This document shows, in pieces, positions 16,760 through 24,341 of a stretch of 64,000 nucleotides of DNA. The position numbers and the translations under genes are program-made. The stretch is from JBMNGW01 sp050950025. GTDB taxonomy: Bacteria > Spirochaetota > Spirochaetia > Sphaerochaetales > Sphaerochaetaceae. Every line of letters starts with the position of its first letter. The stretch's first letter is position 1. The stretch lies in the NCBI GenBank assembly GCA_050950025.1, contig JBMNGW010000013.1, positions 128,520 to 192,519 on the forward strand. Reading direction: 5' to 3'. The notes beneath the pieces are model-generated. The model had not been told where the DNA came from and did no database searches. It saw only the letters and a program-made list of their open reading frames with translations.

Positions 16760-17230
16760 ATGAAAGATCGACATACACGCTTATCAGTGGTCAAAGAACT
16801 GATTAAGAATAACCGCATTGACAACCAGGACGCACTGTTGGAATTGTTAGCTAAAGAGGGGTTCAAAGTAACCCAAGCTACCCTTTCTCGTGATCTAAAA
16901 ATGTTGAAAGTGGGTAAAATTTCAGACGGTTGGTCGGGCTATTACTATGCTCTACCCGAACACGATTTAATTAGCGAATCGGAAAAAAGTTATATCCAAG
17001 ATGTTCGCAGAGGGGTTCTTTCTATTGAATTCAGCCAAAACTTCGGCGTCATCAAAACACGTAGCGGCCATGCCAACAGCGTCGCTTTAGCTCTTGATGT
17101 GCTGGGCCTTCCCGAGATCCTAGGTACTTTGGCAGGAGATGACACTATTTTCATAATTCTGCGTGAAGGGATGACCAAAGAGGACCTGCTGGAAAGTTTT
17201 AAATCGAGAATACCCGAAATAGAAACCTAA
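16760..17230 (+). CDS. argR: arginine repressor ArgR
   Basis: A 156-residue hexameric repressor/activator of arginine metabolism. The N-terminal winged helix covers residues 1-70 (KDRHTRLSVVKELI and TQATLSRDLKML). The C-terminal arginine-binding domain has the canonical GTLAGDDTIFIIL motif. The frame extends 18 codons further upstream, but the ATG at 16760 is preferred because GGGAG lies close before it and the family starts there. It is transcribed divergently from lemA. No arginine biosynthesis genes lie in the window. Confidence 0.93.
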   Translation: MKDRHTRLSVVKELIKNNRIDNQDALLELLAKEGFKVTQATLSRDLKMLKVGKISDGWSGYYYALPEHDLISESEKSYIQDVRRGVLSIEFSQNFGVIKTRSGHANSVALALDVLGLPEILGTLAGDDTIFIILREGMTKEDLLESFKSRIPEIET

Positions 17231-17309
17231 AAGAGCCCTCTTTCTTTTTGCTAAATCGGAAAAATAGAGTAGATTAATCATACCACTTTCTCATAAGGAG
17301 CTATCAGTC

Positions 17310-18893
17310 ATGAAATATTCGAATATTGACCACCTTGGTTCATTCAAAAAGCTTAAAACCCTAAAACCGCTTAATCTTCACTCCTCTTTGACCAAAAAGC
17401 GGGTAAGCAGCTCTTCGATAGAAGCAGGAGCAGACTTAACATATAACTGGGCAGCAATGCCCGTTGGAGATGAACATTTGGCTGTGCTTCAGCAACTGGC
17501 CGATGAGCAGCAGGTTATTGCCAAATACCGAGCCATTTTAAGCGGCCAGATTATGAACACCGGAGAAAACAGGCAAGTTCTTCACCATCTTAGCCGCGGC
17601 AGAGTTTTGGGCTCAGATGCCTTGGTATATGCCGACGGTGAAGAGAAGGGGGAGTTTTATCAACAGGAGCTGAACAAAGTTGCTCAATTTGCTCTTAACG
17701 TACGTAATGCTCAAATTGTCGGTTCTACGGGAAAACCCTTCACCACTGTCGTACAAATCGGTATCGGTGGCAGCGATTTGGGACCTAGAGCTCTTTATTT
17801 GGCTTTGCAAGGCTGGGCCAGCGGACAAAAACGGAAACAGCTCCAGGCTCATTTCATTTCCAATGTCGATCCGGATGACCCGGCTCAAGTACTTGAGCAC
17901 CTCGATCTTGAATCGACCCTTTTTATCCTCGTTTCTAAAAGTGGCACAACACAAGAGACCCTTACCAATGCCGATTTTGTGCGCCAAAGAATGATTCAAA
18001 GTGGCATCAAGGACTTGAATCCCGCTTTGCATATGGTGGCGGTCACCAGTAAAACTAGCCCGCTGGCAGCAAGCGACCAATTTCTGACCTCCTTTTTTAT
18101 CGATGATTACATCGGGGGACGCTACTCCTCCACCAGTGCGGTGGGAGCTGTTGTCCTCTCTTTGGCCTATGGATTTGACGTCTTTGAGCAATTGCTTGAT
18201 GGCTCTCATCAAGCCGATGTTGCCGCTCTTAACACCGATATTACTACCAATGCTGCCCTCCTTGATGCTTTAATCGGAGTCTATTTGCGCAATGTCCTTC
18301 ATCTGCCGACAGTGGCCATTCTTCCCTATTCACAGGCTCTCAGTCGCTTCCCTGCCCACTTACAGCAACTTGATATGGAAAGCAATGGCAAAAGTGTTAA
18401 CCGTGATGGACAACCAATCGATTATCAAACAGGTCCGGTGGTTTTTGGTGAACCGGGAACAAACGGACAACACTCCTTTTACCAGTTGCTCCATCAGGGA
18501 ACCGATACGGTTGTGTTGCAGTTCATCGGCTTTTTGCAATCGCAAAGAGGCTCTGATGTCACCACCGACGGCTCAACAAGCCAAACCAAACTCTTGGCTA
18601 ATCTGATTGCCCAAATTGTCGCTTTTGCCACAGGCAAAGAAGATGCAAACGGCAACAAACGGTTTTCAGGCAACCGTTACTCAAGTCTTTTGTTTGCCAC
18701 ACAGCTCAATCCACGTAGTTTGGGAGCCCTCTTAGCCCATTATGAAAACAAAGTGATGTTCCAAGGATTGCTGTGGAACATTAACAGCTTTGATCAAGAA
18801 GGGGTGCAATTGGGCAAAGTATTGGCAACCAAAGTCCTGCAAGGGGGACAAGGTGACGAAGCCTTAGAAGCGTATATGGAGTTGCTAGGCTAA
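17310..18893 (+). CDS. pgi: glucose-6-phosphate isomerase
   Basis: Interconverts glucose 6-phosphate and fructose 6-phosphate in glycolysis. It is 527 residues, within the family range. It shows IGIGGSDLGPRALYLAL, the SIS-type phosphate-binding segment SKSGTTQETLTNA, and MESNGKSVN followed by GEPGTNGQHSFYQLLHQG with the catalytic Glu and His. It has an AAGGAG ribosome site. It is monocistronic, ending at a hairpin, and faces the phosphofructokinase gene on the other strand, so two consecutive glycolytic enzymes sit back to back. Confidence 0.96.
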   Translation: MKYSNIDHLGSFKKLKTLKPLNLHSSLTKKRVSSSSIEAGADLTYNWAAMPVGDEHLAVLQQLADEQQVIAKYRAILSGQIMNTGENRQVLHHLSRGRVLGSDALVYADGEEKGEFYQQELNKVAQFALNVRNAQIVGSTGKPFTTVVQIGIGGSDLGPRALYLALQGWASGQKRKQLQAHFISNVDPDDPAQVLEHLDLESTLFILVSKSGTTQETLTNADFVRQRMIQSGIKDLNPALHMVAVTSKTSPLAASDQFLTSFFIDDYIGGRYSSTSAVGAVVLSLAYGFDVFEQLLDGSHQADVAALNTDITTNAALLDALIGVYLRNVLHLPTVAILPYSQALSRFPAHLQQLDMESNGKSVNRDGQPIDYQTGPVVFGEPGTNGQHSFYQLLHQGTDTVVLQFIGFLQSQRGSDVTTDGSTSQTKLLANLIAQIVAFATGKEDANGNKRFSGNRYSSLLFATQLNPRSLGALLAHYENKVMFQGLLWNINSFDQEGVQLGKVLATKVLQGGQGDEALEAYMELLG

Positions 18894-18898
18894 ATGCT

Positions 18899-18939
18899 AA
18901 AAAAACCCCCCTGGGGAAAAGGAGGTTAAACCCAGGGGG
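18899..18939 (-). terminator. strong hairpin between pgi and the phosphofructokinase gene
   Basis: CCCCCTGGG (18906-18914) pairs with CCCAGGGGG (18931-18939), a 9-bp GC-rich stem. On the minus strand it is followed by a run of seven T, so it is best read as a terminator for the minus-strand operon, though it lies 250 bp past the last gene. On the plus strand it can also end pgi. The loop contains AAAAGGAGG, a perfect Shine-Dalgarno sequence, which recurs right after the stem. Confidence 0.7.
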
Positions 18940-18953
18940 ACAAAAAGGAGGTT

Positions 18954-19028
18954 ATGAAAAGTCAATCGAATGGATCACAGAAATTCGGAAGTTTCTGCCC
19001 ACTCATTTTCCTTTCGACTGAAATCTAA
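18954..19028 (+). CDS. possible 24-residue small ORF after the pgi hairpin
   Basis: An ATG follows AAAAAGGAGG at very short spacing, directly 3' of the hairpin, and opens a 24-codon frame (MKSQSNGSQKFGSFCPLIFL and four more residues). Nothing in it resembles a known protein. The exact Shine-Dalgarno match, and its second copy inside the hairpin loop, are the only support. It may be a chance ORF. Confidence 0.25.
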   Translation: MKSQSNGSQKFGSFCPLIFLSTEI

Positions 19029-19184
19029 TGATAAATGAAAAAAGAATCAAGAGGTTGTCATACAATTCCTCTATTTTATGTCTCATATTTGATACAAGAT
19101 TAAATATCTTCTTGGCATAGCAGTAATTACACAACTCATTTTTTTATAATCTGTGATGTCCGACAATGGAACAATACCTGTTTA

Positions 19185-20537
19185 TCATCCATTATTCTCA
19201 TTTTTCATCGAGACAGGCTGACGTGTATTTTCCAAAACATCGCGCCACAAGCTCCCTTGAATATTCACAAAGTTGCGCTCGGCAACAGCAATTTTGATAG
19301 GAATATGGACAAATTTGTTATTCACTTTGCTAATCAACGTTTGCGTTTTGCCTGCCATAGCAGCATGCACGGCATGCGAACCAAGGCGCGAACAGTAAAT
19401 TGAGTCGTTGGGATTAGCAGCGGCACTGCGAATAATGTAACTGGGATCGATGTATTTAAGACTCATTTCGATCCCCTCTTTTTTGAAGAACGCAGTAATG
19501 TTGTCGCGTAAAAAGACTCCGATGTCAGCAAATTTAATATTTCCTGAAGCATCTCGCTCCCCGATATGGGGGACAAGATTCTGCCCCGCCCCTTCGGCAA
19601 CTAAAATTACAGCATGCCCTCGACTGAGCATCCTCTTTTTCAAATGGCCCAACAGCCCATTAGGACCGTCCAAATCAAAAGGATTCTCAGGAATAAGACA
19701 AAAATTGACATCACTCATGGCCAAAGCAGTGTGGGCCGCAATAAAACCCGATTCTCTTCCCATGACTTTAACCAATCCGATACCGTTGATTGAGGCCTTA
19801 GCTTCGGTATGAGCCCCTCTAACAGCAGGCACCGCATTGGTAACGGCAGTATCAAAACCAAAGGATGTTTGGATGAAAGATAAATCATTGTCAATTGTTT
19901 TAGGTACGCCGATGACCGAAATCTTCAGATTCCGCTTTTTCACCTCTTCGCCAATTTCCCAAGCACCTCGAAGAGTTCCATCCCCTCCAATGGTAATTAA
20001 GACATTGACATTCAATCGCTCCAGAGAATCGACAATTTGTACAACTTTGTCCCCTCCTCCTCGGGAGCTGCCCAAAATAGTTCCTCCTTTCTCCTGGATG
20101 TCATCAACCACATCCGGATCAAGAGGAAGCAGAGGATAAGGGGAGTTTTCCAACAGGCCTCGATACCCAAATTGCACTCCCGAAATACGTCTGACACCAT
20201 AGCGATACCAAAAACAGCGCACTACGGCTCTAATAACATTGTTTAGCCCGGGACAAATACCCCCGCAGGTGACAATTGCCGCATGCACGTGGGCGGGATT
20301 GAAATAAATTTTCTCCCGCGGACCGGCAACTTCCACCGTATCATGGTATTCGGGAATCTCTTCCCCTTTTTCGTTAACGGTGGCATCGATGCCGTAGTAA
20401 ACGCGTCTGGACTCGTTTACATACTCGGCCAACCCATCTTCGACGATATTGGACATCTTAATGGGAGAGAGGATTTTTGCCTCCCCCAACACCGGAATGG
20501 TAAAATTAAAGCGTTTGTTCCGTTTTTCAATCTCCAT
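19185..20537 (-). CDS. 6-phosphofructokinase, long type (ATP- or PPi-dependent)
   Basis: A 450-residue phosphofructokinase of the spirochaete/trypanosome-like long class, making fructose 1,6-bisphosphate. Motifs: CGGICPGLNNVIR, GSSRGGGD, TIGGDGTLRGA, GVPKTIDNDL and MGRESGFIAAHTAL. GGDGT with Gly favours ATP as donor, while PKTIDND with Lys is typical of PPi enzymes; the same mixed pattern occurs in ATP-dependent trypanosomatid enzymes, so ATP is slightly preferred. A longer frame exists (to 20657), but the ATG at 20537 has an AAAGGAG site and fits the family. It overlaps the upstream HTH gene by 11 bp and ends the ligA operon. Confidence 0.9.
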   Translation of the reverse strand: MEIEKRNKRFNFTIPVLGEAKILSPIKMSNIVEDGLAEYVNESRRVYYGIDATVNEKGEEIPEYHDTVEVAGPREKIYFNPAHVHAAIVTCGGICPGLNNVIRAVVRCFWYRYGVRRISGVQFGYRGLLENSPYPLLPLDPDVVDDIQEKGGTILGSSRGGGDKVVQIVDSLERLNVNVLITIGGDGTLRGAWEIGEEVKKRNLKISVIGVPKTIDNDLSFIQTSFGFDTAVTNAVPAVRGAHTEAKASINGIGLVKVMGRESGFIAAHTALAMSDVNFCLIPENPFDLDGPNGLLGHLKKRMLSRGHAVILVAEGAGQNLVPHIGERDASGNIKFADIGVFLRDNITAFFKKEGIEMSLKYIDPSYIIRSAAANPNDSIYCSRLGSHAVHAAMAGKTQTLISKVNNKFVHIPIKIAVAERNFVNIQGSLWRDVLENTRQPVSMKNENNG

Positions 20538-20913
20538 GGTTTGGCTCCTTTTGTTTGTGGCGTTGCCACAAATCTGCATACGACGTACTAAAATGGGCGA
20601 AAGGGGCGGCAAGGGCTTTTGTTGCACTTGTTTGGAACTCGTCGTACAAAGCCACAAATTCGACCCCGAACTCAGTCAATGTTGATCCCAAGCGCTCAGC
20701 TCCTCCCCGCTTTCTTTGCAGAACTTTCATTCCCAGCTTTTTTTCAAGCGTGCTGATCATAGCATAGGCTTTGGAGTAGGAAATGCCCAGATGAGCTGAA
20801 CCTTGGCGTAACGAATTGCCCTGCTCAATAGTGCGCAAAAGCCATAGTACGCCAAGGCCCATGAATTTCTCCCCTTGCTCATCGACAATGTAAAGGCGTG
20901 TTTTCAACTCCAT
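20527..20913 (-). CDS. ModE-type winged-helix regulator (HTH domain only)
   Basis: A 128-residue protein with the LysR/ModE-type N-terminal helix-turn-helix (KTRLYIVDEQGEKFMGLGVL, then SLRQGSAHLGISYSKAYAMI and LEKKLGMKVLQRKRGG). The molybdate-binding MOP domains of full ModE are absent. Such short proteins are known as stand-alone regulators. It overlaps the aminotransferase upstream by 10 bp and the phosphofructokinase downstream by 11 bp, so it is fully embedded in the operon. Its target is unknown. A molybdoenzyme-like operon starts 3.4 kb away, but a link is speculative. Confidence 0.82.
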   Translation of the reverse strand: MELKTRLYIVDEQGEKFMGLGVLWLLRTIEQGNSLRQGSAHLGISYSKAYAMISTLEKKLGMKVLQRKRGGAERLGSTLTEFGVEFVALYDEFQTSATKALAAPFAHFSTSYADLWQRHKQKEPNHGD

Positions 20914-22172
20914 AATTTGCGCGCTCCATTTTGCATTTTCTGCATGACAAAAGGAATTTCCTGCTCATCAATGGCAGAATAGGCAAGACGTAGTAAATTC
21001 CCTTTTAAAGCAATCGTACCGATACCGCAATCGTGCAGCAGCTTGACTCTCAGCTGCTCGGCATCGCCTTTGCAGGCAAAGGTGCAAAAGTAGCCCGAAT
21101 TAGCTGGATAGAGGTGCAAAGGGGTATCAGATGGCCATTCACTGACCTCTTGCATCAACAGCTCAAAGCGCTTTTTTATCTCCTGTGCTGCATCTACAAG
21201 TGTCAAACGGCACTCGGGATTTTCCAAAACTTTTATGAGCAGAGTCTGACTGGTGCGTGAACAACTTGAGATGGAAGACCGCATGGCGCTACTGCATTTT
21301 TCCAGCAGCGCATCATAGTGCTCTCCTGTAAGCCCCGCTCCACCAAACGTGAGAAATCCCATCCTCAGTCCCCACGCCAGAGCTTCTTTAGTGGCGGCAT
21401 CACATTTGAGTGCCAAAATATTGGGATGGGCATTACACAAAAAGGCAAACAAGGAGGTGGTGCAGGCCTCGGATGTGTGAAACAGTCCGTAATAGGCATC
21501 ATCGATAATAACCAGCAGTTTCTTCCCTTCTTCGGCAATCTGCACCAGAGCCGCTGTCAATTCTGCATACTCTTTTTCTGAAGGGGTGTAGCCGGTGGGA
21601 TTGTTTGGAAAATTCAATAACAGGATAGCTTTCTCTTTTTTGACACTTCTTATGCTTGAGAGCACCGCATCAAAATTGAAGTTCAAATTCTCGTCAAATA
21701 AAGAGGGGTGGTGCAATTTCCCTTGCCGCACATCAGAGAAAATCAACTCATAATTGTCCCAAGCGGGATTGGCAATGATGACATCATCACCCTCATCGAC
21801 AAACAACTCAGCTGCAATGCGCAGCGAATGGGTTAATCCGGCTGTCACCATCGGCAAAGAGCATGAACACTCTTCTAGGGCAGGATTTTTCCGTTTCATC
21901 TCCTCGTACCAGAGTCTTCTTAAGCGCATATCTCCGGCAGTGGGAGCATAAGCAACCAGCTCATCGGCAGTGATAAGAGGATTGAGTTTCTGAAAAAGGG
22001 GGAAGGTCATATGATGCCCCTCTTTTAAAGCTACTCCGGCGCTGCCGTTGGCTCTGTTGGCATAAACCCCCGCTTCTTGGCTTTGCACAACGATTCCTTT
22101 GGGAAAGCGGGCACGTTTGCCGTATGATGAGAGCAGGGAGCCTGCTACCGTTGCATCCAAGATGGTGTTCAT
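20904..22172 (-). CDS. class I/II PLP-dependent aminotransferase
   Basis: A 422-residue fold-type I aminotransferase. Visible landmarks are NPAWDNYELIF, the NFPNNPTGYTPSE loop, the LLVIIDDAYYGLF strand with the PLP-binding Asp and Tyr, and DAATKEALAWGLRMGF with the Schiff-base lysine. The Arg that would bind the substrate alpha-carboxylate lies near the C-terminus (NLLRLAYS). The substrate cannot be named; alanine/aspartate or aromatic types are possible. It has an AAGGAG site, overlaps the ligA stop by 4 bp and the next regulator gene by 10 bp. Confidence 0.88.
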   Translation of the reverse strand: MNTILDATVAGSLLSSYGKRARFPKGIVVQSQEAGVYANRANGSAGVALKEGHHMTFPLFQKLNPLITADELVAYAPTAGDMRLRRLWYEEMKRKNPALEECSCSLPMVTAGLTHSLRIAAELFVDEGDDVIIANPAWDNYELIFSDVRQGKLHHPSLFDENLNFNFDAVLSSIRSVKKEKAILLLNFPNNPTGYTPSEKEYAELTAALVQIAEEGKKLLVIIDDAYYGLFHTSEACTTSLFAFLCNAHPNILALKCDAATKEALAWGLRMGFLTFGGAGLTGEHYDALLEKCSSAMRSSISSCSRTSQTLLIKVLENPECRLTLVDAAQEIKKRFELLMQEVSEWPSDTPLHLYPANSGYFCTFACKGDAEQLRVKLLHDCGIGTIALKGNLLRLAYSAIDEQEIPFVMQKMQNGARKLWS

Positions 22173-24229
22173 GTTTTTTCTCCTTCTTCCAGCATGGCGA
22201 CAAACTCTTCTTCACTGACAATAATCGCCTGAACTTGGCGTGCCTGCTCTATTTTGGAGCCGCCCCCCTTTCCTGTAAGCAAGTGGGTGGTTTGCTTGCT
22301 GATTGACGTTCTGGTGCTTCCCCCTCGCTTTTCAATCTCTTTTAAGGCCAAGGAGCGGGGGTTGAAGGCTTTAAAGCTCCCCGTTACCACCCATACTTGG
22401 TTGGCAAAGATTTGGGGTAGCACCTCCTTATGCTCGGGCTGCTGCTCAAAAGATAACCCGGCTTCTTTTAAAAGTTCAATCAGGCGACGCATCGATGGAT
22501 CATCGAGGCTGCGAAGTAAAGAAGCCGCCATGACATCCCCAAAACCCTTAATAGCAGTAAGCCGAGCTACATCTTGCTCATCGACAATGCGATAAAGCTC
22601 ATCAATGCTCCTGATACCCGCATCAACTAACAAATCTACAGCTTTTTTACCGATATCGGGTAAGCCCAGGGAGAGCAGCACCGTTCGATAAGGCCGTTTT
22701 TTACTCTGCTGGACCGCCTCTTGGAGTCCTTGAGCTTTCTTTTGGCCAAAGCCCGGCTCTCCCACCAATTCCAAATAATTGATGGTATAGATATCAGAAG
22801 GGCTGTGCAGCCACCCTTTGTTAATCAATAGCTCCACTGTCTGGGGGCCAAAGCCTTCAATGTCCATCTGAGAGCGTCCCACAAAAAACTCAATGGCAGC
22901 ACGCACTTGGTCGGGGCACTCTTTGTTGGGGCAAAAAAGGTGAGCTCCTTGCATCACTAAAGCTGTAGCGCACGAAGGGCAGTGTCCAGGCAATCGGAAA
23001 GTTACATTGCCTAGCTCATTTTTTTCCACCACTTTTTCCAAAGCAGGAATCACATCACCTCGCTTTGAAATAGAGACACTGTCGCCGATGGCCAGCTCCA
23101 GCATGTCGATATACGCTTGGTTATGCAAGGTCACATTAGAAACTACAGAGTTACCCACCAACACCGGCTCTACTCTTCCCACCGGCGTAATGCGCCCTGT
23201 TCTGCCCACCTGCACATCAATGGCACTCAGAACTGATTGGGCTTGGGGAGAGTCGAATTTATAAGCCAATGCCCAACGGGGATGATGGCCTGTATAGCCT
23301 AATTGCTCCCTTACTTGTAGCTCATTAACCTTAATGACGGCCCCATCTATTTCATAAGGCAACGAAGAGCGCTTGGCATTTAGCTCATGTAAAAAAGTCT
23401 CAACTTCAGCTAATGGGCCTCTTTTCAAATCTTCAAAGGTGCTCTTAGCTTCCCGTATATCTTTTTCGCTTGTAAACAGACCAACAAGCGGATTCACATA
23501 AAACCCCAACTCTTTAAGCAATTCCAGACTGTGCAAATGGCTTGTCACCTCTTTTTCTTCAACAAAGGCTTCATAAGCAAACATAGCCAATGGAAATTGG
23601 GCTGTCTCAGAACTTTTAATTCTCCGCAGCACCCCGGCAGCCAGATTCCGAGGATTGGCATAGGTGACATCACTTTGACTGTTAAGCCGCTCAAATTCCT
23701 CTTTAGGCAAAAAGACCTCTCCTCGCACTGCCATGGTCAAAGGAGCTGTCAGGCGTAAGGGGATGCTCTTAATCGTTTTGGCATTAGAAGTGATGTCGTT
23801 ACCCACATACCCGTTGCCCCTTGTTACAGCCCGCTGCAAAACTCCCTGTTCATAATAGAGAACTAAAGAGACTCCATCGACTTTGGGCTCGGTGACATAC
23901 GAAAGACTTTGTTCTACTTTCTGCTCTGTTTTTTGCATCCACTGTAGTACTTCCTGCTCCCAGTACGCTTTATCGAGGCTCAACACGGCAATGGTGTGCT
24001 CCACTTCGGCAAAGCTGCTGCCAAGGTCACTGCCGACTCGCTGCGAAGGCGAATCCTCTTTGCGCAAAGAAGGATAGGCTGTCTCCAAGGCAATAAGACG
24101 ATCCATCAGACGGTCGTACTGTTCGTCACTGATGGAGGGAAGCGCCTCTACATAATAGAGGTGTTGGTGTTCCCTCAGTTGCTGCGACAATTGGGCAATT
24201 TCAGCTTGCACCTGCTCTGTTTTGTCCAT
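22169..24229 (-). CDS. ligA: NAD-dependent DNA ligase LigA
   Basis: A 686-residue replicative ligase, normal length. In order: Ia domain with the HQHLYYVEALPSISDEQYDRL signature, the adenylation lysine Lys116 in EPKVDG, an OB-fold with GRTGRITPVGRVEPV, a four-Cys zinc finger (CPSCATALV to CPNKECP), helix-hairpin-helix repeats (GFGPQTVELL, GLPDIGKKAVDLL, IKGFGDVMAASLL), and a C-terminal BRCT domain (VWVVTGSFKAFNPRSLA). It has an AAGGGGGG site. It heads the overlapping operon with the aminotransferase, HTH and phosphofructokinase genes, and is divergent from the xanthine-dehydrogenase-like operon. Confidence 0.97.
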   Translation of the reverse strand: MDKTEQVQAEIAQLSQQLREHQHLYYVEALPSISDEQYDRLMDRLIALETAYPSLRKEDSPSQRVGSDLGSSFAEVEHTIAVLSLDKAYWEQEVLQWMQKTEQKVEQSLSYVTEPKVDGVSLVLYYEQGVLQRAVTRGNGYVGNDITSNAKTIKSIPLRLTAPLTMAVRGEVFLPKEEFERLNSQSDVTYANPRNLAAGVLRRIKSSETAQFPLAMFAYEAFVEEKEVTSHLHSLELLKELGFYVNPLVGLFTSEKDIREAKSTFEDLKRGPLAEVETFLHELNAKRSSLPYEIDGAVIKVNELQVREQLGYTGHHPRWALAYKFDSPQAQSVLSAIDVQVGRTGRITPVGRVEPVLVGNSVVSNVTLHNQAYIDMLELAIGDSVSISKRGDVIPALEKVVEKNELGNVTFRLPGHCPSCATALVMQGAHLFCPNKECPDQVRAAIEFFVGRSQMDIEGFGPQTVELLINKGWLHSPSDIYTINYLELVGEPGFGQKKAQGLQEAVQQSKKRPYRTVLLSLGLPDIGKKAVDLLVDAGIRSIDELYRIVDEQDVARLTAIKGFGDVMAASLLRSLDDPSMRRLIELLKEAGLSFEQQPEHKEVLPQIFANQVWVVTGSFKAFNPRSLALKEIEKRGGSTRTSISKQTTHLLTGKGGGSKIEQARQVQAIIVSEEEFVAMLEEGEKT

Positions 24230-24341
24230 GCAACCCCCCTTCTTATAGTAGCCACAGTATAGCGGCTTTCGCTTCTTTTGCCATTGCCCCTACCCCCGTA
24301 ACATGGTATTTTTAGCCTTGAAGGAGGGTTACGGGGCTTTT

